Shown piece by piece: positions 54,487-61,605 of a stretch of DNA of 64,000 nt. The stretch is taken from the NCBI RefSeq assembly GCF_002013895.1, contig NZ_MAFQ01000019.1, positions 17,093 through 81,092 of the forward strand, in the 5' to 3' direction. How positions within the stretch are numbered: position 1 is the first letter of the stretch; every line of letters begins with the position of its first letter. A program made the position numbers and the translations under genes. The notes beneath the pieces were generated by a model. The model was not told the DNA's origin. It worked only from the letters and a program-made list of their open reading frames with translations, and searched no databases. The DNA comes from Mycobacteroides franklinii. Its GTDB lineage: Bacteria; Actinomycetota; Actinomycetes; Mycobacteriales; Mycobacteriaceae.

Positions 54487-55716
54487 TTACTCGGTACTTA
54501 CGTCTACGCCGACTTCCGAAGTTGTGGCGCTTTCTCCGGTGACCGCCTTCTCAATCCACTGAGCCACCTCGGGGTGCTGGCGTCCACGCGATAGGTAATG
54601 CCGAAGCGTCGTAGCCACGTCGCGGTGTCCGAGCACGTCAGCCGCCACACGGGGGTCGCCTGATTTGTCCGCTGCGAGGTCGGAGAGCGTCTTACGGAAG
54701 CTGTGCCCCGTCGTGTCCGCGAGGTGCTCCAGCTCGCCGCGCACTTCACGCCACTGGCGCGCGAACCCGTTCGGGTCTCGCATCGTGCCCACCGAGGATG
54801 GGAAGATTAAGCCGAGCTTGTTAGGGCGCTCATCCTGGGAACGGGTGAGCAGCGCAGCCACGGCGAACGGCGGCAGGTGGATCACGTCGGGGGTGCCCTT
54901 GGAGCTGCTCTCAGTCGGTGTTCGCAGCAGGCCGACGCCGCCCTGGCGGACGATACGCCCTGTGCTGGTGATGGTCGCCGCGTCGGGGTCGAACTCTGCC
55001 CACAGAAAGCCGAGGACTTCGGACACGCGCAGCCCCGTCGCCAGGTGCATCAGAATGGGGTCGGTAACGTCCTTCTTTCGGCACACCTCCGATTCCAGCA
55101 GTGCTTTCAACACCACGGGGAGAACGGTCTGGTCGATGGGCTGCGCCCCGTTGTCCTTCGGCTTCTTCTTGGTCGGCGGGGTCTTCGTCGCCCGTGCGGG
55201 GTTCGCGTCGAGCACACCGTCGTTTACCGCGTAGTCAAGGGCGAAACCGAGCAACGAGCGGAGTTGCTTGGCGTCGGTGTCCCCATGTGCTTTCCGCACT
55301 TGTTCGATGTGGCGGTTCAGCCGCCCTGGTGTGCAGTCGCCCACGGTGATGCCGCTCGCCACCGAGTTCCAGTGCTTCACCCGCAGCTTGTACGTGTCGA
55401 TGGTGCGCGGTGCCTTCTCCGCCGCCATCAGGGCCTGCAGGTGACGTTCCAGCAGGACTGAGACGAGGGTGCCGCGACTGGACTCTTCGCCGTCACCGCC
55501 CGAGCCGCCGCCGAGTAGTTCCCGGAGGTATTCCTCCAACGCCGCCTCAGCCGCAGCGCCGTGTTTGTCCTTAGCGCCTACAGGTGTTGAGCGTTCTGCT
55601 TGCTTCCGTTCGCCGTCGAGACCCCTGTAGTAGCAGTGCGCTTTCCAGGTGTTCGTGGCGAGCTGCGTCCTCTTGATATTCCCGCGCGTGCCAATCTTGA
55701 GTCTCGGTCTAGCCAT
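54487..55716 (-). CDS. int: Tyrosine integrase of element 2
   Basis: A 409-residue phage-type integrase. The N-terminal arm-binding part includes WKAHCYYRGLDG, a core-binding SAM-like region follows near 100-160, and the catalytic domain holds Arg in LATGLRVSEVLG, HSFRKT (His-x-x-Arg), LGHRDVATTLRHY with the Tyr nucleophile. All RKHRHY-type residues appear present. The stop lies about 70 bases from the tRNA 3' end, as expected for an integrase acting on that att site. Its start overlaps the repressor stop by 8 bases, so expression is coupled. Confidence 0.9.
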   Translation of the reverse strand: MARPRLKIGTRGNIKRTQLATNTWKAHCYYRGLDGERKQAERSTPVGAKDKHGAAAEAALEEYLRELLGGGSGGDGEESSRGTLVSVLLERHLQALMAAEKAPRTIDTYKLRVKHWNSVASGITVGDCTPGRLNRHIEQVRKAHGDTDAKQLRSLLGFALDYAVNDGVLDANPARATKTPPTKKKPKDNGAQPIDQTVLPVVLKALLESEVCRKKDVTDPILMHLATGLRVSEVLGFLWAEFDPDAATITSTGRIVRQGGVGLLRTPTESSSKGTPDVIHLPPFAVAALLTRSQDERPNKLGLIFPSSVGTMRDPNGFARQWREVRGELEHLADTTGHSFRKTLSDLAADKSGDPRVAADVLGHRDVATTLRHYLSRGRQHPEVAQWIEKAVTGESATTSEVGVDVSTE

Positions 55717-56266
55717 CAGCCTTCCCGTTTATCTTGTCGTGCAGCTCCCCGATGCGCTTCTCCAAGCTCTCCAGTCGTTCCCGGAGTTCCGCCATGAGCC
55801 GCTTGTCCAGCGGGGTGGTGTCTTCAATCGTCCGTAGCTGAGCGCGGAAGAGCAGCTTCTTGGTGTCGCGTCGCTGCCGGGTGAGGTGCATTAGTTCACT
55901 GGTGTCCTGATCACGGGGGAGCCCCTTGCCAGCGGGTATCAAGTCGCCCATCAACTCACCACCCCACCAGTCGGCCACGAGTTCGGCGCGTGCACGACGG
56001 TCGGGAAGCACCTCCACCTCGCCGTCTGGCATGTCTCCCCAGGTCAGCAGAACAGCGGGTGTGACCCCGAGAACCGCTGCGAGAAGCGATATTTCGTGCA
56101 CGGCGACGTATTTTCTGCGTCCGATTTCCATGTCGGTAATGAGGGCTTTAGTCACCCTGCATCCGAGTTTTTCTGTTTCATCGCTGAGCCACGCAACGCT
56201 GCGAGTTCCGCGCAGCGCGCGGACCGCCTGTCCAACTCGGTTCGTCTGCTCCTGTTGCCACGACAT
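55709..56266 (-). CDS. Phage-type repressor / XRE-like regulator
   Basis: A 185-residue protein. Residues 1-80 carry an HTH-like region (VGQAVRALRGTRSVAWLSDE, then LLAAVLGVTPAVLLTWG), and the C-terminal part is a charged helix (RLMAELRERLESLEKRIGELHDKI) that probably mediates dimerisation. ATG 56266 was chosen because an upstream ORF extension to 56383 lacks protein character. It is likely the immunity repressor acting on the operators at 56312-56375. Confidence 0.7.
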   Translation of the reverse strand: MSWQQEQTNRVGQAVRALRGTRSVAWLSDETEKLGCRVTKALITDMEIGRRKYVAVHEISLLAAVLGVTPAVLLTWGDMPDGEVEVLPDRRARAELVADWWGGELMGDLIPAGKGLPRDQDTSELMHLTRQRRDTKKLLFRAQLRTIEDTTPLDKRLMAELRERLESLEKRIGELHDKINGKADG

Positions 56267-56311
56267 GAACAGCAGAGTACCGCATGTTGTGAATTTACGT
56301 GCGAATGGGGG

Positions 56312-56375
56312 TTGACGACGTGAAGTCACATGGTAGTGTGGTGTGTATACACGGCAATAGACACTAAAATAGTGT
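56312..56375. promoter_or_regulatory. Early promoter with two palindromic operators
   Basis: A TTGACG (-35) at 56312-56317 is followed 16 bases later by TAGTGT (56334-56339) as -10. Next lie two palindromes: GTGTATACAC (56343-56352) and ACACT-AAAAT-AGTGT (56361-56375). Both carry the ACACT/GTGT theme, suggesting two sites for one dimeric repressor. They lie between repressor and excisionase genes. Confidence 0.65.
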
Positions 56376-56397
56376 GACAACACAAAGGCTGAGGACG

Positions 56398-56589
56398 ATG
56401 GAAGTACCAGAGACCCCGTTTGTTACCCGCTCTGAGCTGGCCGAACGGTGGAACATGAGCCCACGGACACTTGATAACTGGTCTGTCCAGGGGCGCGGAC
56501 CCGCAGGCCGACGGTTCGGCAAGCGAGTTATGTATCGCTTGGCCGATGTCGAGGCGTACGAGCGGTCGGTGTTTGAGGGGGTGGTCTGA
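56398..56589 (+). CDS. Excisionase-like HTH protein
   Basis: A 63-residue MerR/Xis-type winged HTH, with FVTRSELAERWNMSPRTLDN forming the first helices and GKRVMYRLADVEAYE the wing and second helix. In prophages such genes control excision by the integrase. ATG 56398 follows GAGGAC; an upstream GTG at 56374 is less likely. It is the first gene rightward of the operators and shares one base with the next ORF. Confidence 0.8.
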   Translation: MEVPETPFVTRSELAERWNMSPRTLDNWSVQGRGPAGRRFGKRVMYRLADVEAYERSVFEGVV

Positions 56590-56918
56590 TGCCCAACCAG
56601 CCCAACTCCCTCGACCTCGACATCGCGACCACTCGGCTCCACGAGCTGATCGTGTCCGCGCGGGCCGAGAATCCCGGCACCTCCGCCGACCCGTACGGCG
56701 ACTCCTTGAGCCTCTGGGCTGCCGCAGTTCCAGCAGTGCGAGAAGTGCTGGGCACCTTGCAAGTTCACGAAGCCACGCTGGGTGAGGTTGAGTTCGTCTA
56801 CCGCACGGCCTTGGAGGCGTGGTTGCGCGGCACAGTGCCGTCCAGCGCCCGTGTCGAAGAGGCCCTGCTCGACAGGATTCGAATGGCGCTGAACCCGCCA
56901 GCCAACTTGATTTTCTAA
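56589..56918 (+). CDS. Hypothetical phage protein
   Basis: A 109-residue protein that I do not recognise. It is largely helical and acidic (LDLDIATTRLHELIVSARAE, and VEEALLDRIRMALNPPANLIF). Its start shares the last base of the excisionase stop, so translation is coupled. It has no signal or transmembrane segment. A GC-rich hairpin follows 60 bases later. Confidence 0.6.
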   Translation: MPNQPNSLDLDIATTRLHELIVSARAENPGTSADPYGDSLSLWAAAVPAVREVLGTLQVHEATLGEVEFVYRTALEAWLRGTVPSSARVEEALLDRIRMALNPPANLIF

Positions 56919-56978
56919 GACTTCCCGACCCCGCAACGGCGCGGGATCGGGGGACGGGGCACCGCCCCAATGAGAAAA

Positions 56979-56998
56979 CCCGCCGCGCTAGCGGCGGG
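56979..56998. terminator. GC-rich hairpin after the 109-residue ORF
   Basis: CCCGCCGC (56979-56986) and GCGGCGGG (56991-56998) flank GCTA. An A-tract lies on the left side (GAAAA), so a T-run exists only for the minus strand. It may be a leftward terminator, or a rightward one without a T-run. Confidence 0.5.
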
Positions 56999-57040
56999 CT
57001 CCAGAAGTAATCAACTCTCTCAAGAAAGAAGGTAGCACAC

Positions 57041-57763
57041 ATGACCGACACGACACCGGCGACGGACGCGCAGAAGGCGTACATCTTGAAGCTCGCTAAC
57101 TGCCAGCATATTTCAGATGTTGTGGGCATCACGCGCGTGCGGCTGAGCGGCTGGAACGCCGCGCACGGCGACTTCACGCGCAGTGAAGCTAGCGCCATCA
57201 TCGAAGACTTGTTGGAGCAGCAGGGCAAGAATGCGCACGAGTACGTTGCTGTCGAGTATCGCAAATGGGTAGACAACAAATATGCGAGCAACGGCAGAAC
57301 ACCCAGCACTGCAAGGTATTTCGTCTCGGGTGATGCTTACAGCAGCGACATCCGCGACGTGCTGCGCAAAGCGGGCAGCTTGGCTGAAGTGTTGTACCGG
57401 GGACGCGACGAGGAGCGGGCTGAACGTGTGATGCGTTCCCATCAGGGCGGGTACGAGCTTGCCGGAGCACACGGGCATGAGCGTCTTCTGAAGCACCTCG
57501 CGCCGCAAGAGGACATCGACCTGCTGTCGGACGTGACGCCCGCGCACCTGCGGGCTGCCGTGAAGCGCAAGTCGGCTCGCACCGGGTACGTGTTCGACGC
57601 TCTGCGGCGCTGGAGGAGGTGTACCTCGTTGCGCAACACCTCGCGTCCGGACACTCTCGCGGTGATCGGGGCGCTGGCCAGCTCGTTGACCCGCACGACG
57701 ACGGGGCCGGAGGCTCAGCGGCTGGTGGATCAGGCTCTCGAAACCGTGCAGGTCTCGGCCTGA
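57041..57763 (+). CDS. Hypothetical protein with AT-x-KQ-like N-terminus
   Basis: A 240-residue protein that I do not recognise as a known enzyme. The N-terminus (TDAQKAYILKLANCQHISDV) resembles the ATDKQ-x-I-x-L start common in actinobacterial phage proteins that otherwise have unknown roles. The middle includes EASAIIEDLLEQQGKNAHEY, which could form a short HTH-like unit, and the C-terminus is helical. ATG 57041 follows CAAGAAAGAAGGTAGC, a version of the repeated leader signal seen before later genes. Confidence 0.6.
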   Translation: MTDTTPATDAQKAYILKLANCQHISDVVGITRVRLSGWNAAHGDFTRSEASAIIEDLLEQQGKNAHEYVAVEYRKWVDNKYASNGRTPSTARYFVSGDAYSSDIRDVLRKAGSLAEVLYRGRDEERAERVMRSHQGGYELAGAHGHERLLKHLAPQEDIDLLSDVTPAHLRAAVKRKSARTGYVFDALRRWRRCTSLRNTSRPDTLAVIGALASSLTRTTTGPEAQRLVDQALETVQVSA

Positions 57764-57858
57764 CCGGGGCAGGGTGCTGCCGACCCATCGGGTGTGGCAC
57801 GCGGGGTTCGCGACCTCGACACCCGCGATGCGTCGGCAACCGTTGGCGCACAAAAGAA

Positions 57859-57883
57859 AACCCCGCCGTTGCAGGGCGGGGTT
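57859..57883. terminator. GC-rich hairpin before the zinc-finger gene
   Basis: AACCCCGCC (57859-57867) and GGCGGGGTT (57875-57883) are perfect complements. As with the hairpin at 56979, an A-tract is on the left (AAAAGAAAA). It sits between the 240-residue ORF and the gene at 57903 and might limit readthrough. Confidence 0.55.
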
Positions 57884-57902
57884 AGGTCAAGAAAGGAACG
57901 AG

Positions 57903-58148
57903 ATGACCGAGAAAGATGATAACACCTGCATCACGTGTGGGAAGCCGCTCGACCGACAGCTCGACGCGGAAGGCTGGTACCCCACCGCGCCGTGGGTGCC
58001 TAAGCGATTAGGTGGCGCTGGACGACCTGCCGGTGCCGATACCGCAGACGGCAAGCTGGTCGAGGTGCTCGATGAAATGGGAGTCGATGTGCCAGCAACC
58101 GTTGGCGCACAGGAAGAAAGGAAATCGAATGACCGCCACCGTCTCTGA
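57903..58148 (+). CDS. Small CxxC protein
   Basis: An 81-residue protein with CITCGKPLDRQLD (a CxxC pair near 9-12) and a tail KLVEVLDEMGVDVPAT. A similar LVEALMRMGVDF tail occurs in the 41-residue ORF at 58800. ATG 57903 follows CAAGAAAGGAACG, a strong ribosome site. It overlaps the next gene by 20 bases. The paired cysteines suggest a half zinc site, perhaps completed by dimerisation. The function is unknown. Confidence 0.6.
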   Translation: MTEKDDNTCITCGKPLDRQLDAEGWYPTAPWVPKRLGGAGRPAGADTADGKLVEVLDEMGVDVPATVGAQEERKSNDRHRL

Positions 58149-58440
58149 GGTGCCGACGAGGAGCGACCTACTCGCTGCACTGACGCTCCCCGGCCGGGGT
58201 TTTGAGCCAGCCGACCTACCCCAGCTCCACGGTGCTCCGGAGGGCTGGGACGTGCTGACCCAGCGCCACCGGGAGCTGATCGACGAGCTGCTGTTCTTGA
58301 GCCATGTCCGCCGCTCGGTGGTACGAGATGGTGGGGACGCCGGGGTTCTCGCCGCCGGTCGGCGAATCACCGACGCTGCCGAGGCGCACACGCGCGAGGC
58401 GTGGTCGCAGGCGGTCGATGCCTTCCTGTCCATGGATTGA
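58129..58440 (+). CDS. Hypothetical phage protein
   Basis: A 103-residue protein starting at ATG 58129 after AAGAAAGGA. It is largely helical and charged (LTQRHRELIDELLFLSHVRR, then AGRRITDAAEAHTREAW) and has no cysteine, which sets it apart from its neighbours. It has no membrane segment. I do not recognise the family. The start overlaps the upstream gene in another frame and is supported by the ribosome site. Confidence 0.55.
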   Translation: MTATVSEVPTRSDLLAALTLPGRGFEPADLPQLHGAPEGWDVLTQRHRELIDELLFLSHVRRSVVRDGGDAGVLAAGRRITDAAEAHTREAWSQAVDAFLSMD

Positions 58441-58554
58441 GAGGGGGAGGGTGTTGCCGACTCGACAACGGGGTGCGGCACAAGGGGTTCGTGACCCCAG
58501 CATCCACGGGGTGTACCGAAAAAGGTTGGTGCACAAGAAGAAAGGAGAAATGTG

Positions 58555-58800
58555 ATGCTGGAATGTCCAAGGTGCGGTGACGAATGTGACGAGAGAGACA
58601 TGGTGGAAGTTGCCGACTCAACGATCGTATGTTCCGAATGTCGTGCGATGCGGAACTGTCCAAGGTGCGGTGACGAATGTGACGAGAGAGACATGGTGGA
58701 AGTTGCCGACTCAACGATCGTATGTTCCGAATGTCGATTGGACGAGGAGCTTGAAGATTTGAGTCGATGGGAAGAGGAACTCGCAGAGGGAGCGCACTGA
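58555..58800 (+). CDS. Double zinc-ribbon small protein with internal duplication
   Basis: An 81-residue protein made of two nearly identical 31-residue units, each with CPRCGDECDERDMV and STIVCSEC, so each has two CxxC pairs likely to bind zinc. The DNA copies at 58564-58643 and 58657-58736 are identical over 80 bases with a 93-base period, pointing to a recent duplication. The C-terminal 20 residues are acidic (LDEELEDLSRWEEELAEG). ATG 58555 follows AAGAAAGGA. The stop abuts the next ORF (TGATG). Confidence 0.7.
   Translation: MLECPRCGDECDERDMVEVADSTIVCSECRAMRNCPRCGDECDERDMVEVADSTIVCSECRLDEELEDLSRWEEELAEGAH
58564..58736 (+). repeat. 93-bp tandem duplication inside the zinc-ribbon gene
   Basis: Two copies of an identical 80-base block are separated by 13 bases of joining sequence. 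The repeat preserves the reading frame and duplicates a whole zinc-binding unit. It lacks CRISPR geometry. Confidence 0.9.
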
Positions 58801-58925
58801 TGCCCGAAAACACCTGCGGAACATCGTGTTCGGCGTGCGAGCAGCCCAACGCGGTCCTCGTCCGTCTGGTCGAAGCCTTGATGCGGATGGGAGTCGATTT
58901 CGAGCTGCGCCATCTCGCCGCGTGA
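58800..58925 (+). CDS. Short Cys-rich ORF, 41 residues
   Basis: ATG 58800 overlaps the previous stop (TGATG), so it is coupled to the zinc-ribbon gene. The product has TCGTSCSACEQP at the start (Cys-x3-Cys-x2-Cys) and LVRLVEALMRMGVDFEL at the end, the latter resembling the tail of the ORF at 57903. The length is below usual gene-finder limits, but the coupling, Cys pattern and shared tail support translation. A strong terminator follows. Confidence 0.55.
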   Translation: MPENTCGTSCSACEQPNAVLVRLVEALMRMGVDFELRHLAA

Positions 58926-58935
58926 TCGTCCACTA

Positions 58936-58972
58936 GAAACCCCCGGAGCCCACTTTTCTCCGGGGGTTTCTT
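58936..58972 (+). terminator. Strong intrinsic terminator
   Basis: GAAACCCCCGGAG (58936-58948) and CTCCGGGGGTTTC (58958-58970) form a 13-bp stem followed by TTC. It ends the small-gene train 10 bases after the 41-residue ORF. Confidence 0.85.
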
Positions 58973-59035
58973 CATGCCCGGGGACGTGCACCATCCTCGA
59001 TTGCCCTTCCCGCCCAGTGGTTCTAGCGTCAAGGT

Positions 59036-59353
59036 ATGTCCGAAACACCCACAGCCCGAACCCGTCTGATGGCTCTCGCCGAACTGTTCGATGAGCCGCA
59101 ACACGCCCATGGCCCCGACGCCCAACGGTGCTCGGCATCCGACCATCCCGAGGCGTGGATGGAACTGACAGTCGGGTGGTCTCGCGTACTCGGTGCTGCC
59201 AAGGTCATCCAGTCCCGTCACACCACCGACTCCCAGGATCCCGTGCTGGTCATGTGCGCCGATGTCGCACGGGAAGCGGCGGTGGGGGAGTTGCGTTGGT
59301 GCTGGGCGAGATTGGTGAATCAGTACGTCGAGGGAGTGGAGTCCGATGCCTGA
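59036..59353 (+). CDS. Hypothetical protein
   Basis: A 105-residue protein starting with ATG 59036. It has one long helical stretch (TRLMALAELFDEPQHAHGPD) and a later helix (VLVMCADVAREAAVGELRWCWARLV). I do not recognise it. It follows the terminator, so it has its own promoter or depends on readthrough. The stop overlaps the next ORF by 8 bases. Confidence 0.5.
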   Translation: MSETPTARTRLMALAELFDEPQHAHGPDAQRCSASDHPEAWMELTVGWSRVLGAAKVIQSRHTTDSQDPVLVMCADVAREAAVGELRWCWARLVNQYVEGVESDA

Positions 59354-59558
59354 CGCCGAAGCCCCATTGACCCCCGACGAGCGACTCACCATTGCCGCCC
59401 TCTACACCAGTCTCGTGATGTCTCAGAACCGTTCGGTTCCAGGACAGCTCGCCGTCGAGAGGTCGTGTTACTCCGACCATGACATTCACCGTCCCGAAAC
59501 CTTGTCCCACAGAGTGATTCCCATAAGTCGGGGTTCGGAGGGTTTCAGGGCATGCTAA
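59346..59558 (+). CDS. Short ORF, possibly truncated
   Basis: A 70-residue ORF: an initial helical part (LTPDERLTIAALYTSLVMSQ), then a disordered Ser/Arg tail that changes character after about residue 40. The abrupt change and the proximity to a recombinase suggest that a longer gene has been broken here. The stop overlaps the recombinase ATG by 7 bases, which could couple translation. It is unproven as a real gene. Confidence 0.35.
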   Translation: MPDAEAPLTPDERLTIAALYTSLVMSQNRSVPGQLAVERSCYSDHDIHRPETLSHRVIPISRGSEGFRAC

Positions 59559-60106
59559 TTGGCTATGCGCGGGTTTCCACCGTCGAGCAGTCCGTGGGCT
59601 TGCAGCTCGACGCACTTCACGCGGCCGGGGTGGAACGCATCTTCACGGACGAGGGGATCAGCGGGTCGGTGTCGAGCCGACCCGAACTTGACCGCTGTCT
59701 GGAAGTGTTGCGCGAGGGTGACACCCTCGTCGTGTGGAGATTGGACAGACTAGCCCGCTCCCTCAAGAATCTCCTGGAACTTATGGAGTCCTTGTCCGCC
59801 AGGGGAGTTCACCTTCGAAGCCTCACCGAGAGCATCGACACCAGCTCGGCGTCGGGACGACTCGTGCTCAGCGTGTTCGGGGCTCTCGCGGAGTTCGAGA
59901 GAAGCCTGATTATCGAACGAACCCAAGCTGGTTTGGCTGCGGCTCGGTTGCGGGGAGCCAAGATTGGGCGTCCAACGGCGATGTCAGCGGGACAGGTCGA
60001 GCAGGCGAAAACGCTTGTGTCCGCTGGACATCGAGTCGGTGACGTGGCTCGGACACTCGGAGTCGGACGGAGCACGCTATATCGAGTGTTGGGGGAGGCG
60101 GGCTGA
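59552..60106 (+). CDS. Small serine recombinase (resolvase/invertase)
   Basis: A 184-residue resolvase. The catalytic domain has IGYARVSTVEQSVGLQLDAL with the Ser nucleophile near residue 9, RLDRLARSLKNLLELM near 68, and GALAEFERSLIIERTQAG near 110 (E helix). A C-terminal HTH (VGDVARTLGVGRSTLYRVL) contacts DNA. The length is typical of resolvases and invertases. It is distinct from the large serine integrase of element 1. Its target sites are not identified. Confidence 0.9.
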   Translation: MLIGYARVSTVEQSVGLQLDALHAAGVERIFTDEGISGSVSSRPELDRCLEVLREGDTLVVWRLDRLARSLKNLLELMESLSARGVHLRSLTESIDTSSASGRLVLSVFGALAEFERSLIIERTQAGLAAARLRGAKIGRPTAMSAGQVEQAKTLVSAGHRVGDVARTLGVGRSTLYRVLGEAG

Positions 60107-60109
60107 CCC

Positions 60110-60649
60110 GTGAGGGCGGCGGTGGTCGGTGAGTGGGTCGTCGTCACGGGCGGCTGGTCGCTGTTCCGCACGATGAGAGAGCAGACCCTCACGCCTGACC
60201 TGGCACGGAAGGTCGCGCAATGGTGCTCGGAGCGTGGGGATTACGAGTCAGCTGCCGAGCTGCGGTGGGCGGCTGCCGAGGCTGAGAAGTGGCTCGCAGG
60301 AGAGAACCCCGGCCAGTCCGACGACATCGTTGCGCGCATCGACGAGCTGTTAATGAGCGACGAGTTGTTGTCGATGGACTCGATGGCTTGGTCACCCATG
60401 TCAGAATCCGAGGTGGCGAGGATCCTCGCGGGTGAGCAGGAAGAGACTCCTCACCCACTGCCTGTGGGACAAGTCCACGTGATTCCCGTGGATCAGGTGG
60501 ACGAGTGGATGGACTGGTGGGACGGGTTGAGTGAGTCCGACCAGGCGGACACTCCGTGGTACGTGGTGTGTCACGAACACAAAGTCGCTGGTGAGCGCTC
60601 GGTGGATTGCGGGTGCGGAAATCCCAGTATTCCCAACGAGTTCCGGTAA
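60110..60649 (+). CDS. Hypothetical acidic protein
   Basis: A 179-residue acidic protein, Trp-rich (DQVDEWMDWWDGLSESDQAD), with CHEHKVAGERSVDCGCG near the C-terminus that could bind metal. GTG 60110 is preferred because a GGGGGAGG ribosome site is about 13 bases upstream, but ATG 60173 is an alternative. I do not recognise it. It follows the recombinase with a 3-base gap. Confidence 0.5.
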   Translation: MRAAVVGEWVVVTGGWSLFRTMREQTLTPDLARKVAQWCSERGDYESAAELRWAAAEAEKWLAGENPGQSDDIVARIDELLMSDELLSMDSMAWSPMSESEVARILAGEQEETPHPLPVGQVHVIPVDQVDEWMDWWDGLSESDQADTPWYVVCHEHKVAGERSVDCGCGNPSIPNEFR

Positions 60650-60660
60650 TATGCGGGGGC

Positions 60661-61605
60661 ATGACCGCTGTGAAACCACCCGTCGCGTACTACGGCGCGA
60701 AGACCTCGTTGGCTCCTCGCATCGTGTCGATGTTCCCCGACCATCGGCGTTATGTAGAGCCGTTCGCGGGGAGCCTGGCTGTCCTGCTGGCGAAGCGACC
60801 CGCACGTCACGAGGTGGTCAACGACCTCGACCATAATCTGATGACGTTCTGGAAGGTGTTGCGGGACAACCCGACAGAGCTTGCGCGGGTGTGTATGCTG
60901 ACTCCGCACTCTCGCGTGGAACGCAACCTCGCTAAGCACATTCCTTCTGACTCAAGTGATTTGGAGCGTGCGCGGCTGGTGTGGTCTGCCCTGGTGCAGG
61001 GGCGAACTGGGACGCTGGCGAACACGGGTTGGCGGCACGCGAGGAGCACGGTGGTGGACGGGAGGATGTTGCGCTCATATGTACAGCGCATCGAGACAGT
61101 GTCTGAACGCATCCGCGACGTAAGCCTGGAATCCCTGCCCGCCGTGGAGATTATCGAGAAATACGGGTCCGACGAGACCACGCTGCTGTACTGCGACCCG
61201 CCCTATCTGGGCTCGGTGCGGCGACACAACTACAAGGTCGAGATGACTGGTGTGAAGGCTCACCGTGAGCTTGGGGAGGTGCTGCGGGGGTGTCGCGCGA
61301 CCGTCGTGTTGTCGGGGTATCACAGTCCGTTGTATGACGAGATGTACGGGGACTGGTTCCGTGTCGAGCTGTCCGCACAGACCGCGCAGGGCAGTGTCCA
61401 GGGCGTCGAGCGGACGGAAGTTTTATGGTCCAATCGGGCGCTCAAAACCCGTTACATCGGGGGTGAAAATGAGGCAAATGTAACGGGTTTTCAGGCTCTG
61501 TGCGGACGCTGCGGACGGGTGGTTCCGCGACCCCGCAGGGGACCGCGCGGAACGTGGTGCAGTGGGGCATGCCGCGTGGCTGCGCATCGGGCACGGAAGA
61601 GTTAG
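60661..61605 (+). CDS. D12-class DNA adenine methylase
   Basis: A 314-residue N6-adenine methyltransferase of the Dam/M.FokI type. The SAM-binding motif is YVEPFAGSLAVLL at 31-43 and the catalytic DPPY is at 179-182 in LYCDPPYLGS. A C-terminal extension has CGRCGR and CSGAC, four cysteines of a probable zinc knuckle. No restriction endonuclease is adjacent, so it is probably an orphan that protects phage DNA or regulates genes. ATG 60661 gives the family N-terminus (KPPVAYYGAKTSLA). It overlaps the convergent membrane protein by 4 bases. Confidence 0.88.
   Translation: MTAVKPPVAYYGAKTSLAPRIVSMFPDHRRYVEPFAGSLAVLLAKRPARHEVVNDLDHNLMTFWKVLRDNPTELARVCMLTPHSRVERNLAKHIPSDSSDLERARLVWSALVQGRTGTLANTGWRHARSTVVDGRMLRSYVQRIETVSERIRDVSLESLPAVEIIEKYGSDETTLLYCDPPYLGSVRRHNYKVEMTGVKAHRELGEVLRGCRATVVLSGYHSPLYDEMYGDWFRVELSAQTAQGSVQGVERTEVLWSNRALKTRYIGGENEANVTGFQALCGRCGRVVPRPRRGPRGTWCSGACRVAAHRARKS

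Larger units (their letters stand above)
57771..58546 (+). repeat. Repeated gene-leader sequence (about 95 bp, three copies)
   Basis: A related sequence occurs at 57771-57860 (AGGGTGCTGCCGAC to GGCGCACAAAAGAAAA), in part at 58090-58122 (GCAACCGTTGGCGCACAGG to AAGAAAGGA) and at 58448-58546 (AGGGTGTTGCCGAC to AAGAAAGGA). The 17-base GCAACCGTTGGCGCACA is identical in the first two. Each lies upstream of a small gene and ends at or near an AAGAAAGGA ribosome site. Confidence 0.65.

Noticed and set aside
56267..56383. N-terminal extension of the repressor gene to 56383
   Set aside because: It would cover the operator and promoter region and has no HTH-family character; ATG 56266 is the better start.
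58564..58736. Possible CRISPR repeat
   Set aside because: Only two copies, 80-base units, no spacers, and the repeat lies in frame inside a coding sequence.
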